Shown here piece by piece: positions 1 through 7,611 of a DNA stretch of 17,682 bases. Each line of letters begins with the position of its first letter. Within the stretch, counting starts at the first letter, position 1. This stretch comes from Pseudomonadota bacterium (GTDB lineage Bacteria; Pseudomonadota; Gammaproteobacteria; Xanthomonadales; Xanthomonadaceae), in contig JAFAFY010000004.1 of NCBI GenBank assembly GCA_023423235.1, positions 1 to 17,682 of the forward strand. The letters are read 5' to 3'. Both the position numbers and the translations under genes were made by a program. The notes beneath the pieces were generated by a model that worked only from the letters and a program-made list of their open reading frames with translations, was not told where the DNA came from and searched no databases.

Positions 1-2663
1 ACCTGACCATCCTGCCGCGCGGCGATGGCCTGGCCGTGCACCTGACCGGCACCGATTTCTACGAGGCGATCCACGACGACGAACTGGAATCGCTGCGCGA
101 CTACTGGCAGGTGGCGCTGGATTCCGAATCGCCGTCGATCGCGCGCGCCGAGTACCTGGCCGGGCTGCTGCTCGAAAGCGCGACCGCGGGCCACGACGGA
201 CCAACCCTCGATCAGCTGGCCGCGCAGGCCGCCGACCCGGCGACGCTGGAACGCACGGTGCGCGACTTCGCCGCCCCGCGCTACCGCGAGGGCTACGAGA
301 AGGGCATCCACGACCACGACGCGGCATTGATCCTGCGCGCGCTGCTGCCGCTGCTCATTGCCGCTGGCCCGCTGGTGCATCCGCCCACCGCCCGCGCGTT
401 GGCCATGCTGTTCTGGGCGCGCCACGGCGGCGAGGCCGAGGCCGCGCAATGGCCGTCGCGCACTGCCGGCGCACTGGCCATCCAGCGCCTGTTCGGCACC
501 GCCGATGGTCTGGATGCGCTGCGCGGCGAAATCGCCGCGGCGCTGTCGGCGTTCGTTGCCGACAGCGCGGTGCCGCTGGCGCCGGCATTGGCCGACGAGG
601 CCGCCGCCTACCTGATCGACGAACTGCGCCAGGGCGAGCCGACCTTCGGCGTCAGCCACTACGCCCGGCAATTGCTCGATGCACTGCGCCAGGCGCTGGC
701 GTCGGCCGACATGGCCGCCGACTTCGATGCCGCGCTGCAGCGCCTGGCCGAGCGCCCGGCGGCGCAGTGGGCGCTGGCCGCGCAATGGCTGCAGGCGCTG
801 TGCCGCGACCCGGCGCACACCGCGCTGGCCGGCTACGTGCCCGAGGCGATCGCGCTGCTGCTGGCCGGCAGTGGCCTGCGCCAGCAGGTGCGTGAAGCCA
901 CATTGATCGTGGTGGTGAGCGGGCTGCTCGGTGAGCACCCGCGCATCCACGACGGCCGCCTGCCGTTGGCAGTCGACGATTTCCTCTCGCGCCTGCGCGC
1001 GCATCGCGACCACTTCGTCCCCGCGTTCCACCGCTACCAGGCCGTGCGCCAGCGCATCGCCGCGCGCGAGCGCGATGCCTTGCGCCTGTCCGAGTTCAAG
1101 GCCCGTCCGCTGACCTCGTTCGTGCGCAACCGGCTGATCAACGAGGTCTACCTGCCGATCATCGGCGACAACCTCGCCAAGCAGATGGGCACCGTGGGCG
1201 AGGACAAGCGCAGCGACCTGATGGGCCTGCTGATGCTGATCTCGCCGCCCGGCTACGGCAAGACCACGCTGATGGAATACGTCGCCAGCCGCCTGGGCCT
1301 TGTCTTCATGAAGATCAACGGCCCGGCGCTGGGCCATGAAGTGCGCTCGCTCGATCCGGCGCAGGCGCCCGACGCCACCTCGCGCCAGGAGCTGCACAAG
1401 CTCAACCTCGCGCTGGAGATGGGCAACAACACCATGCTGTATGTCGACGACATCCAGCACACCCATCCCGAGTTCCTGCAGAAGTTCATCTCGCTGTGCG
1501 ACGGCACCCGCCGCATCGAAGGCGTGTGGCAGGGGCGCACCCGCACCTACGACATGCGCGGCAAGAAGTTCTGCGTGGTGATGGCCGGCAACCCGTACAC
1601 CGAGTCGGGCGAGGTGTTCAAAATCCCGGACATGCTCGCCAACCGCGCCGACATCTACAACCTGGGCGATGTGCTCGGCGGCATGGAGGATGCGTTCAAG
1701 CTCAGCTACATCGAGAACAGCCTGACCGCCAATCCGGTGCTGGCGCCGCTGGCCACCCGCGACCTGGCCGACCTCTACCTGCTGGCCGAGCGCGCCGGCG
1801 GCAAGGAGGTCTCGACCAACGACCTCTCGCACGCCTACAGCGGCGCGGAGATCAACGAGATCACCGCCACCCTACAGCGGCTGATGCAGGCGCGCGACGT
1901 GGTCTACCGGGTCAACCAGCAGTACATCGCCAGCGCCGCCCAGGCCGACCGCTACCGCACCGAGCCGCCGTTCCGGCTGCAGGGCAGCTACCGCAACATG
2001 AACAAGCTGGCCGAGAAGATCTCGCCGGTGATGAACGCCGCCGAGCTGCAGCAGCTCATCGCCGATCACTACCTGGGCGAGGCGCAGCTGCTGACTACCG
2101 GCGCGGAGGAAAACCTGCTCAAGCTGGCCGAACTGCGCGGCACCATGAGCGATGCGCAGGCCGCGCGCTGGGCGCAGATCAAGCGCGATTTCCTGCGCAA
2201 CAAGGCGATGGGCGGCGAGGACGCCGACACCGGCGCGCGCGTGGTCGCGCAGTTGGCCGACATCGCCCAGGGCCTGCAGGCGATGGGCGCTGCGGATGCC
2301 CCGGTGGCGGACGCGCCGGCACCGCCGCCGCCGTGGCAGGACCTGCTGGGCGCGCTGCAGCGCATCGCCGAACGCAACGAAGCCGGCACGCGCGACGAAC
2401 TGGCCGCGGCGCTGCCCGGTTCGATGCGTGCCGCGGTCGATCCGCTGCTGCAACAGCTGGGCGAATCGCTGGCCGGACAGGCCGGGCTCAACGCCGCGCT
2501 GGCGCAACTGGTCGAAGTGCTGCGCCTGCGCGCGGCCGAAACCGCCAGCGCGCCCGCCTCGCCGAAGAAGCGCAGCGAACGCACGCCGGCCGAGCGCAAG
2601 CTCGATGCGGCGCTGGACCAGCTCGGCTTGCTCGAAGCCCGCAAGGACGACGGCCCGCAATGA
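1..2663 (+). CDS. AAA+ ATPase of the 'DNA repair ATPase' type (5' partial)
   Basis: The reading frame is open from base 3 with no stop upstream. A GTG at 36 is only an internal codon in my reading, so the gene starts before the window. Numbering from that GTG, residues 1-350 are helical and alanine-rich. An AAA+ core follows: a P-loop at 403-411 (SPPGYGKTT), a Walker B at 468-472 (LYVDD), a sensor-1-like AGNPYT at 517-522, and an Arg at 537 (ANRAD) that may act in trans. The tail ends in a Lys/Arg-rich stretch. Known families: very large bacterial proteins with an N-terminal DUF3686 region and a C-terminal AAA domain are annotated 'DNA repair ATPase'. The DUF3686 part would lie off the window, so this match is from the visible C-terminal half only. 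The DNA-repair role is an inherited label, not shown here. It overlaps the next gene by ATGA (2660-2663), so the two are probably translationally coupled. A MoxR-like remodelling ATPase is the alternative description. Confidence 0.8.
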   Translation, partial: LTILPRGDGLAVHLTGTDFYEAIHDDELESLRDYWQVALDSESPSIARAEYLAGLLLESATAGHDGPTLDQLAAQAADPATLERTVRDFAAPRYREGYEKGIHDHDAALILRALLPLLIAAGPLVHPPTARALAMLFWARHGGEAEAAQWPSRTAGALAIQRLFGTADGLDALRGEIAAALSAFVADSAVPLAPALADEAAAYLIDELRQGEPTFGVSHYARQLLDALRQALASADMAADFDAALQRLAERPAAQWALAAQWLQALCRDPAHTALAGYVPEAIALLLAGSGLRQQVREATLIVVVSGLLGEHPRIHDGRLPLAVDDFLSRLRAHRDHFVPAFHRYQAVRQRIAARERDALRLSEFKARPLTSFVRNRLINEVYLPIIGDNLAKQMGTVGEDKRSDLMGLLMLISPPGYGKTTLMEYVASRLGLVFMKINGPALGHEVRSLDPAQAPDATSRQELHKLNLALEMGNNTMLYVDDIQHTHPEFLQKFISLCDGTRRIEGVWQGRTRTYDMRGKKFCVVMAGNPYTESGEVFKIPDMLANRADIYNLGDVLGGMEDAFKLSYIENSLTANPVLAPLATRDLADLYLLAERAGGKEVSTNDLSHAYSGAEINEITATLQRLMQARDVVYRVNQQYIASAAQADRYRTEPPFRLQGSYRNMNKLAEKISPVMNAAELQQLIADHYLGEAQLLTTGAEENLLKLAELRGTMSDAQAARWAQIKRDFLRNKAMGGEDADTGARVVAQLADIAQGLQAMGAADAPVADAPAPPPPWQDLLGALQRIAERNEAGTRDELAAALPGSMRAAVDPLLQQLGESLAGQAGLNAALAQLVEVLRLRAAETASAPASPKKRSERTPAERKLDAALDQLGLLEARKDDGPQ

Positions 2664-3436
2664 GCGGGCGCGCGCCCGGCACCGATCCGCCGGCCGGCAT
2701 GCCCGGCGGCGCGCTGGCGATCGCCGCCTACGGCGAGGCCGCGCTGGTGGCACTGGCCGCGGTCGATGTCGAGGCCGCGCTCGATGCAGCGCCTGCGGCC
2801 GCGCTGGTCGCGCGCCTGCAGGCGCTGCGCCTGGCGATGCACGCCGACGATGCGCGCGGACTGCGGCGCAAGGTCGGGTTGCTGGGGCGGCTGTTCGGCC
2901 GCGATGTCGCCCTGCAGGCCGACGCCGACGCGCTGGCCGTGCGTATCGGCGTGCTGTTGCACGATGCCGATCGCGCCGCCGATGCGCTGGCTGCACATGC
3001 GGCGACCCAACAGGCCTGCATCGATACCGTCGAGGCCGGCTGCGCGCGGCTGGCCGAGGTCGAGGCCGCCGGCCGCGCGCAATTGGCGGCCCTGCCGCCA
3101 CCGGCCGATGCCATGGCCGCCGGCGCGCCGGCGCAGTTCGCGCGCCGGCTCGACCATCTCCGCAGCGTGCAGGCCACGCATGCGCTGACCGCGCGCCAGC
3201 TTGCGTTGCTGCGCACGCAGAGCACCACGCTGCTGGCCCGCTACCGCAACATCCGCGACGTGCTGGTGCCGGCCTGGCGCCAGCGCGCGCTGGGCGCGGG
3301 CGGCGCAGCAGGGGCGGTTTCGATCGCCACCGCGGCCGCGATCGAAGCCGAAATCGCCACCGAACTCGCCGGCATGACCGCTACACTCGACAGCCACGGG
3401 CCTGCGCACGGCCCTGACCAGGAGACCGCCGCATGA
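2660..3436 (+). CDS. Hypothetical alanine-rich protein, probable divergent TelA-like paralogue (258 aa)
   Basis: The ATG at 2660 overlaps the preceding stop (ATGA), with AAGGA at 2643-2647 as a distant ribosome site. The stop overlaps the telA start in the same way. The product is very rich in Ala, Leu and Arg, predicted all-helical, and has no signal peptide or membrane segment. I do not recognise it as a named family on its own. Residues 191-211 (LLARYRNIRDVLVPAWRQRA and the following Leu) line up with residues about 247-267 of the next protein (LIEKFNTVRNVTIPSWKRQF). They share the pattern aromatic-N-x-(I/V)-R-(N/D)-V-x-(I/V)-P-(S/A)-W-(K/R)-(Q/R). The helical stretches before this motif also run in parallel in both. 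I infer a short, degenerate TelA relative that may pair with TelA. The reading frame is secure from the overlaps and length; the homology is moderate. Confidence 0.75.
   Translation: MSGRAPGTDPPAGMPGGALAIAAYGEAALVALAAVDVEAALDAAPAAALVARLQALRLAMHADDARGLRRKVGLLGRLFGRDVALQADADALAVRIGVLLHDADRAADALAAHAATQQACIDTVEAGCARLAEVEAAGRAQLAALPPPADAMAAGAPAQFARRLDHLRSVQATHALTARQLALLRTQSTTLLARYRNIRDVLVPAWRQRALGAGGAAGAVSIATAAAIEAEIATELAGMTATLDSHGPAHGPDQETAA
3421..3424 (+). promoter_or_regulatory. Shine-Dalgarno site of telA
   Basis: GGAG lies 8 bases before the ATG at 3433 and inside the end of the preceding gene. It supports this start over later in-frame ones and shows that telA is translated independently as well as by coupling. 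Confidence 0.6.
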
Positions 3437-4548
3437 GCCAGGACATCCCCGACCACGCGATCGTGCCCGCCGGCAATGGCGCGCCCGACGACGGGATCGA
3501 CGACAGCGCGCTGCTGGCGCTGGGCCTGACGCCCGACGACCGCAAGGAGATCGCCGCCGTCGGCAAGACCCTGCAGGACATCACCCCGGGCAACCTGCAT
3601 GTGTTCGGCCGCGATGCCGCCGGCAAGACCGCCGCGTTCTCCAGCCAGTTGCTCGACCAGGTCCGCAACAGCGACCTCGATGCCTCCGGCGACAAGCTCG
3701 GCGAAGTCGTGCGCATCGCCCGTTCGCTGGACCTGGGCAGTTTTGCCGGGCGCTCCAAGCTGCCGGTGATCGGCCCGCTGATCGACCGCCTGAAATCCTC
3801 GCGCGACGAGCTGGTGCAGAAGTTCAGCACCACCAACCAGCAGATCGAGAAGCTGATGCAGGACATCGGCCGCCAGCAGGACACCCAGGGCAAGCGCGTG
3901 TCGGAGTTCGACCGCATGTTCGACATCGTGGTCGAGGAGCGCCGCGCGCTGGGCGTGCATGTCGCCGCCGGCCGCCAGCGCCTGGGCGAGCTGGCCCGCG
4001 AGCAGCAGGGCCTTTCGGGCCTGGAGGACCCGGCCTCGCGCACGCGCCGGGCCGAGATCGACAACGCCATCCGCCTGCTCGACAAGCGCGTGGGCGACCT
4101 GGCGGTGATGCAGCATGCGGCCGAACAGTCGCTGCCGATGATCCGCCTGATCCAGACCAACGCGATCCTGCTGATCGAGAAATTCAACACCGTCCGCAAC
4201 GTCACCATCCCGTCGTGGAAGCGCCAGTTCGCGATCCAGCTCTCGCTGGGCGAGCAGAAGAACGCGGTGGCACTGTCGAACGCGATCGACGATGCCACCA
4301 ACGAGCTGATGCGGCGCAATGCCGACCTGCTGCGCGAGACCTCGGTGGAGACTGCGCGCGCCAACCAGCGCGCGGTGATCGACATCGCCACCCTGCGCCA
4401 TGTCCACGACCAGCTGATCCAGACCGTCGAGGAAGTGCGCAGCATCCACCGCGAAGGCATGCAGCAGCGGCGCGAGGCCGAGGGCGAACTCGCCCGCCTG
4501 CGCGAGGACGTGCAGAAGCAGCTGGCGGCGCCGACGCAGGCGCAGTAG
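3433..4548 (+). CDS. telA: TelA/KlaA-family toxic anion resistance protein (371 aa)
   Basis: The length and sequence fit the TelA (KlaA, YaaN) family, which is usually 350-400 residues. The family was named for tellurite resistance on plasmid RK2, but its biochemical role is unknown; it occurs in many stress-response neighbourhoods. Visible features are an acidic N-terminus, a GNLHVFGRDAAGK stretch near residues 53-65, a long charged and probably coiled-coil helical middle (about 115-240), and the conserved FNTVRNVTIPSWKRQF block near 249-264. There is no signal peptide or membrane helix, so it is likely cytoplasmic. The ATG at 3433 is preceded by GGAG and overlaps the upstream stop by ATGA. 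Its position behind an AAA+ ATPase and a TelA-like paralogue suggests a multi-protein complex. A role in tellurite resistance is not implied by sequence alone. Confidence 0.9.
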   Translation: MSQDIPDHAIVPAGNGAPDDGIDDSALLALGLTPDDRKEIAAVGKTLQDITPGNLHVFGRDAAGKTAAFSSQLLDQVRNSDLDASGDKLGEVVRIARSLDLGSFAGRSKLPVIGPLIDRLKSSRDELVQKFSTTNQQIEKLMQDIGRQQDTQGKRVSEFDRMFDIVVEERRALGVHVAAGRQRLGELAREQQGLSGLEDPASRTRRAEIDNAIRLLDKRVGDLAVMQHAAEQSLPMIRLIQTNAILLIEKFNTVRNVTIPSWKRQFAIQLSLGEQKNAVALSNAIDDATNELMRRNADLLRETSVETARANQRAVIDIATLRHVHDQLIQTVEEVRSIHREGMQQRREAEGELARLREDVQKQLAAPTQAQ

Positions 4549-4555
4549 CCGGCAT

Positions 4556-4590
4556 GCACGCGTCGCCGTTGCGACGGCGCCGAGGCGTGC
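4556..4590 (+). promoter_or_regulatory. Stem-loop between telA and the HEAT gene
   Basis: The 46-base gap contains nested inverted repeats. Outer arms are GCACGC (4556-4561) and GCGTGC (4585-4590); inner arms are GCCGT (4565-4569) and ACGGC (4574-4578) around a TGCG loop. No T-run follows, so this is not an intrinsic terminator. The right side covers the only plausible ribosome site of the next gene (GAGG, 4582-4585), so it could modulate translation or stabilise the upstream mRNA end. That function is inferred. Confidence 0.35.
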
Positions 4591-4594
4591 CGCG

Positions 4595-6349
4595 GTGAGC
4601 TTGCCTGCCGGCAACGATGCGCGCATCGCCGCCGCCGAGGCGCGCGAACGGGCGGCATCCAGTGACGCGGGAAGGCTGGAGGCATGGCGGCCGCTGCTGA
4701 CGGACGCCGAGCCCGACCTGCGTTGCGCGGCCCTGCACGCACTGGCAACGCGGCGGGGGGATCCGGTGGGGGCGCTCGCCCGCGACGCCACCGGCGACCC
4801 TGACGCCGCGGTGCGCAGATGCGCGGTGTTTGCCCTGGGGCAACAACGCGCCGACATGGGGACAGCGCAGGCCGGGCACTTTGCCGAACTGCTCCGCGCA
4901 CTTGGCGATGCCGACGCCGACGTACGCGCCGCGGCCGCGGACGGCTTGCGCTACGGCGATCCCGCGAGTGCGCCCGCGCTGCTGGCCGCCTTGCAGGACC
5001 CGGATGCCCGGGTGCGCTGCAGTGTGCTGACTGCGCTGGGGACGCTGGAGGCGCACGCCGGCGCCACGGCGATGCTTGCGAGCTTCCGGCACGATCCCGT
5101 GGATGACGTGCGGCGCGCGGCCTTGGCGGCGCTGGCCGATTTGGGCGGTGCGGAAGCGGGGGAAGCGCTGTGCGAGGCCGCGATCGACGCCGACCCCGGC
5201 ATGCGTCGGGAAGCGGCGCGCGCATGCGCAATCGGGAACGGCAGACGCATCCCTGCGCCCGCCCTGCTGGCGGCGCTGCCGCGCTTGCTGGGCGACGTCG
5301 ACATCGAGCTTCGCCGCGATGCTGCGGCCGCGCTGGCCGGGCTGCTGGACGAACTCCCGCTCGAAGGCGCGGCACGCGATGCGGACGCGGCGCCGCCTTG
5401 CCAGGTGCCGCGCGGGCTGCTTGCCGCGGCGCTGGCGGATCCTGTTCCCAGCGTCCGTATCGCGACGCTCGAAGGCCTGCCCTGGGATGGCGGTCGCGCT
5501 GCCGGCGTGGTGGCCGCAGACCTCTCGCCCGCACTGCGTGATCCCGAGCGGGACGTCAGGTGCGCCGCCGCCGTCGCGCTGGGACGGCTCGGTGATGGCG
5601 ATGCCGCACCGGAATTGCTGCCGCTGCTCGACGATCCCGATCCCCAGCTCCGTGGCGCCGTGCTCGACGCCCTGCAGCTGCCTGCCGACGCGCGGTTGCC
5701 CGGGGCGCTTGCAAAGCTGCTGGTGCCGTCGCAGACCATTGATCCGCCGCTTGTCGCAGCCGCTGCACGCTGCCTGGCGCGTCGCGGGCGCAGCGATGAC
5801 GCCGTGCCGCTGCTGCTGCCGCTGCTGCAACGCGAGCACATCGACCCGGAAGTCGTCGATGCCCTGATCGACCTGCCCGACCCCCGCGCGCTGCCATGCC
5901 TGCTGGCATTGCTCGACAACACGGATGACGCGGTGGTCGCCAACGCCGCGCTGGCGCTGGCAGCGATCGGTGACGACCGGGCCGTGGAGCCACTGGCTGC
6001 ACTGCTGGCAACGCGCGGGCCGTATGTGCGCCGGCGCGTGGTCTGGGCTCTGGGCTTCCTGCACCGGAAGCGGGTCGTGCCGTGGCTGGTCGCCGCGCTG
6101 GACGATGCGGCCGAGGGCGTGTCGCGCGCGGCTGCAGATGTCCTGGTTTCCATCTGCACGCGTCGGGAACTCGATGCGCTGGCACATCGGCTGACCGATG
6201 ATGGCATCGAGCTGCTGTGCGAGGCGCTGGAAGAAATCGGGGAGACGGTTGATCGCCCGCCCTGGCGCCGGATCCTGGCACTGCTGCCCGGACGCCGCGG
6301 GACAACTCGCCCGCGCCTGCTTCGACTGGGCAGCCTGTCCTACGAGTAG
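4595..6349 (+). CDS. HEAT-repeat (PBS-lyase-like) protein (584 aa)
   Basis: The protein is built almost wholly from tandem repeats of about 30-35 residues, each a pair of helices. The typical pattern is D-P-D-x-x-V-R-x-x-A-x-x-A-L-G-x-L, for example DAAVRRCAVFALG, DPDARVRCSVLTALG, DDVRRAALAALADLG, ERDVRCAAAVALGRLG and GPYVRRRVVWALG. These are HEAT/armadillo-like repeats that form a superhelical protein-binding scaffold. There is no catalytic motif, signal peptide or membrane segment. The start is a GTG at 4595 with GAGG nine bases upstream; no in-frame ATG fits better. It lies 46 bases after telA on the same strand, so it is probably the last gene of that operon and may be the scaffold or adaptor for the ATPase/TelA proteins. 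The C-terminal 40 residues lose the repeat pattern and turn Arg-rich. An E-Z type lyase subunit is unlikely given the length and absence of phycobiliprotein genes. Confidence 0.85.
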   Translation: MSLPAGNDARIAAAEARERAASSDAGRLEAWRPLLTDAEPDLRCAALHALATRRGDPVGALARDATGDPDAAVRRCAVFALGQQRADMGTAQAGHFAELLRALGDADADVRAAAADGLRYGDPASAPALLAALQDPDARVRCSVLTALGTLEAHAGATAMLASFRHDPVDDVRRAALAALADLGGAEAGEALCEAAIDADPGMRREAARACAIGNGRRIPAPALLAALPRLLGDVDIELRRDAAAALAGLLDELPLEGAARDADAAPPCQVPRGLLAAALADPVPSVRIATLEGLPWDGGRAAGVVAADLSPALRDPERDVRCAAAVALGRLGDGDAAPELLPLLDDPDPQLRGAVLDALQLPADARLPGALAKLLVPSQTIDPPLVAAAARCLARRGRSDDAVPLLLPLLQREHIDPEVVDALIDLPDPRALPCLLALLDNTDDAVVANAALALAAIGDDRAVEPLAALLATRGPYVRRRVVWALGFLHRKRVVPWLVAALDDAAEGVSRAAADVLVSICTRRELDALAHRLTDDGIELLCEALEEIGETVDRPPWRRILALLPGRRGTTRPRLLRLGSLSYE

Positions 6350-6368
6350 CGCGTCCTACGAGTAGCGC
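6337..6368. repeat. 16-bp perfect tandem duplication at the HEAT gene stop
   Basis: GTCCTACGAGTAGCGC occurs at 6337-6352 and again immediately at 6353-6368. The first copy carries the last codons and the TAG stop of the HEAT gene. The second lies in the 24-base convergent gap before the end of hemE. It looks like a replication-slippage duplication. Confidence 0.9.
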
Positions 6369-6373
6369 GCGGC

Positions 6374-7447
6374 TCAGCGCAGGCTGTAGCTGTGCACCTC
6401 GTCGACCAGCACGCCGACGTTCGCCGGGTCCATGTCCGGCGACATGCCGTGGCCGAGATTGAAGACGTGGCCCTCGCGCGAGCCGCCGTTGCCGTCGCGG
6501 TAGCTGTCGAGCGCGCGCCGCACTTCGCGGCGGATCGCGTCGGGCGCGCCGTAGAGCGTGGTCGGGTCCAGGTTGCCCTGCAGCGCGACCCGGCCGCCGG
6601 TGCGGTGCGCGGCATCGCCCAGCTCGATCAGCCAGTCGACGCCGACGCCCTCGGCGCCGGTGCGCGAGAGTTCGTCCAGGTACGCGGCGTTGCCCTTGCC
6701 GAACAGGATCAACGGGGTGCGCGCGTCGCCGTCGCCGCGCGGCAGCTGCGCGGCGATGCGCGTGAGGTAGGGCAGCGAGAACTCGCGGTACATCGCCGGG
6801 CTGAGCACGCCGCCCCAGGTGTCGAACACCTGCAACGCCTGTGCACCGGCGGCGCGCTGCGCGGCAAGGTAGGCGATCACCGCGTCGGTCACCACCGACA
6901 GCAGGGCATGCAGCGCCTTCGGGTCGTTGAGCGCCAGCGCCTTGATGCGGGCGAAATCCTTGCTGCCGCCGCCCTCGACCATGTAGCAGGCCAGGGTCCA
7001 CGGGCTGCCGGAGAAGCCGATCAGCGGCACCCGGCCGTCCAGTTCGCGGCGGATCACCCGTACCGCGTCCATCACGTAGCCGAGGTCGCTTTCCATGTCC
7101 GGCACGCCCAGGCGATGGATCGCGGCGGCGTCGCGCACGGGATGGCGGAACTTTGGGCCTTCGCCTTCGACGAAGTACAGCCCCAGCCCCATCGCGTCGG
7201 GAACGGTGAGGATGTCGGAGAACAGGATCGCCGCATCCAGGTCGAAGCGCGCCAGCGGCTGCAGCGTGACCTCGCAGGCGAGCTCTGGATTCTTGGCCAT
7301 CGCCAGGAAGCTGCCGGCACGGGCGCGGGTGGCGCGGTACTCGGGCAGGTAGCGGCCGGCCTGGCGCATCAGCCACACCGGCGTGCGGTCGACGGGTTCG
7401 CGGCGCAGTGCGCGCAGCAGGCGGTCGTTGTTCAGCGGTGCGGACAA
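6374..7447 (-). CDS. hemE: Uroporphyrinogen decarboxylase
   Basis: HemE decarboxylates the four acetate side chains of uroporphyrinogen III to give coproporphyrinogen III in haem synthesis, in the cytoplasm. Both family signatures are present: PVWLMRQAGRYLPEY (residues 23-37) and GFSGSPWTLACYM. The catalytic Asp is in the AILFSD stretch (Asp78). At 357 residues the length matches the usual 354-358. The frame is open well upstream, but the family N-terminus (x-L-x-N-D-R-x-L-R-A-L) begins exactly at a TTG (7447) with GAGGA seven bases before it. I therefore choose the TTG start (LSAPLNNDRLL) over longer versions, whose extra 46 residues look like non-coding translation. It is convergent with the HEAT gene and divergent from the membrane protein at 7612. 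Confidence 0.96.
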   Translation of the reverse strand: MSAPLNNDRLLRALRREPVDRTPVWLMRQAGRYLPEYRATRARAGSFLAMAKNPELACEVTLQPLARFDLDAAILFSDILTVPDAMGLGLYFVEGEGPKFRHPVRDAAAIHRLGVPDMESDLGYVMDAVRVIRRELDGRVPLIGFSGSPWTLACYMVEGGGSKDFARIKALALNDPKALHALLSVVTDAVIAYLAAQRAAGAQALQVFDTWGGVLSPAMYREFSLPYLTRIAAQLPRGDGDARTPLILFGKGNAAYLDELSRTGAEGVGVDWLIELGDAAHRTGGRVALQGNLDPTTLYGAPDAIRREVRRALDSYRDGNGGSREGHVFNLGHGMSPDMDPANVGVLVDEVHSYSLR

Positions 7448-7454
7448 GACGGAT

Positions 7455-7459
7455 TCCTC
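7455..7459 (-). promoter_or_regulatory. Ribosome binding site that fixes the TTG start of hemE
   Basis: Read on the minus strand this is GAGGA, seven bases before TTG at 7447. It is the only good Shine-Dalgarno near the conserved N-terminus, and there is no in-frame ATG or GTG at a suitable place. Confidence 0.65.
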
Positions 7460-7599
7460 GGCGGGATGGGTGGCAGGCGCGGCACTGCGCGCAGCCGCAG
7501 CGCCTGGCGGTTGGCGCTGCGCCCGGCCGGCCATTGTACGGGGCGGCCGCGGGCGCGGCTTCGTATCATGGCGGGCGCGGCACACGCCGTGGACGGCGC

Positions 7600-7604
7600 G
7601 GAGG
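7600..7604 (+). promoter_or_regulatory. Ribosome binding site of the gene at 7612
   Basis: GGAGG lies seven bases before the ATG at 7612. It clearly selects this start over the longer open frame reaching back into hemE. Confidence 0.7.
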
Positions 7605-7611
7605 CCGGCAC

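Larger units (their letters stand above)
7448..7611. promoter_or_regulatory. Divergent promoter region between hemE and the membrane protein
   Basis: This 164-base gap must hold the promoters of both genes. Candidate -10 boxes are TACAAT on the minus strand (7533-7538) for hemE and TATCAT on the plus strand (7564-7569) for the gene at 7612. Each differs from TATAAT at one base. No convincing -35 element sits at 16-18 bases from either, so these are candidates only. Confidence 0.35.

Noticed and set aside
1496..2659. Long plus-strand open frame continuing upstream of the 258-aa gene
   Set aside because: It lies wholly inside the ATPase gene in another frame, is Arg/Gly-rich without domains, and is typical of GC-rich shadow frames. 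Only the part from 2660 is real.
3241..6207. Several long minus-strand open frames under telA and the HEAT gene
   Set aside because: These are antisense shadows, with no conserved motifs, and they conflict with four well-supported plus-strand genes.
7541..7569. A full sigma-70 promoter for the membrane protein gene
   Set aside because: TATCAT is a fair -10, but the bases 17 upstream (GGGCGG) do not resemble a -35. A TTGTAC exists only at a 24-base spacing, which is too long.
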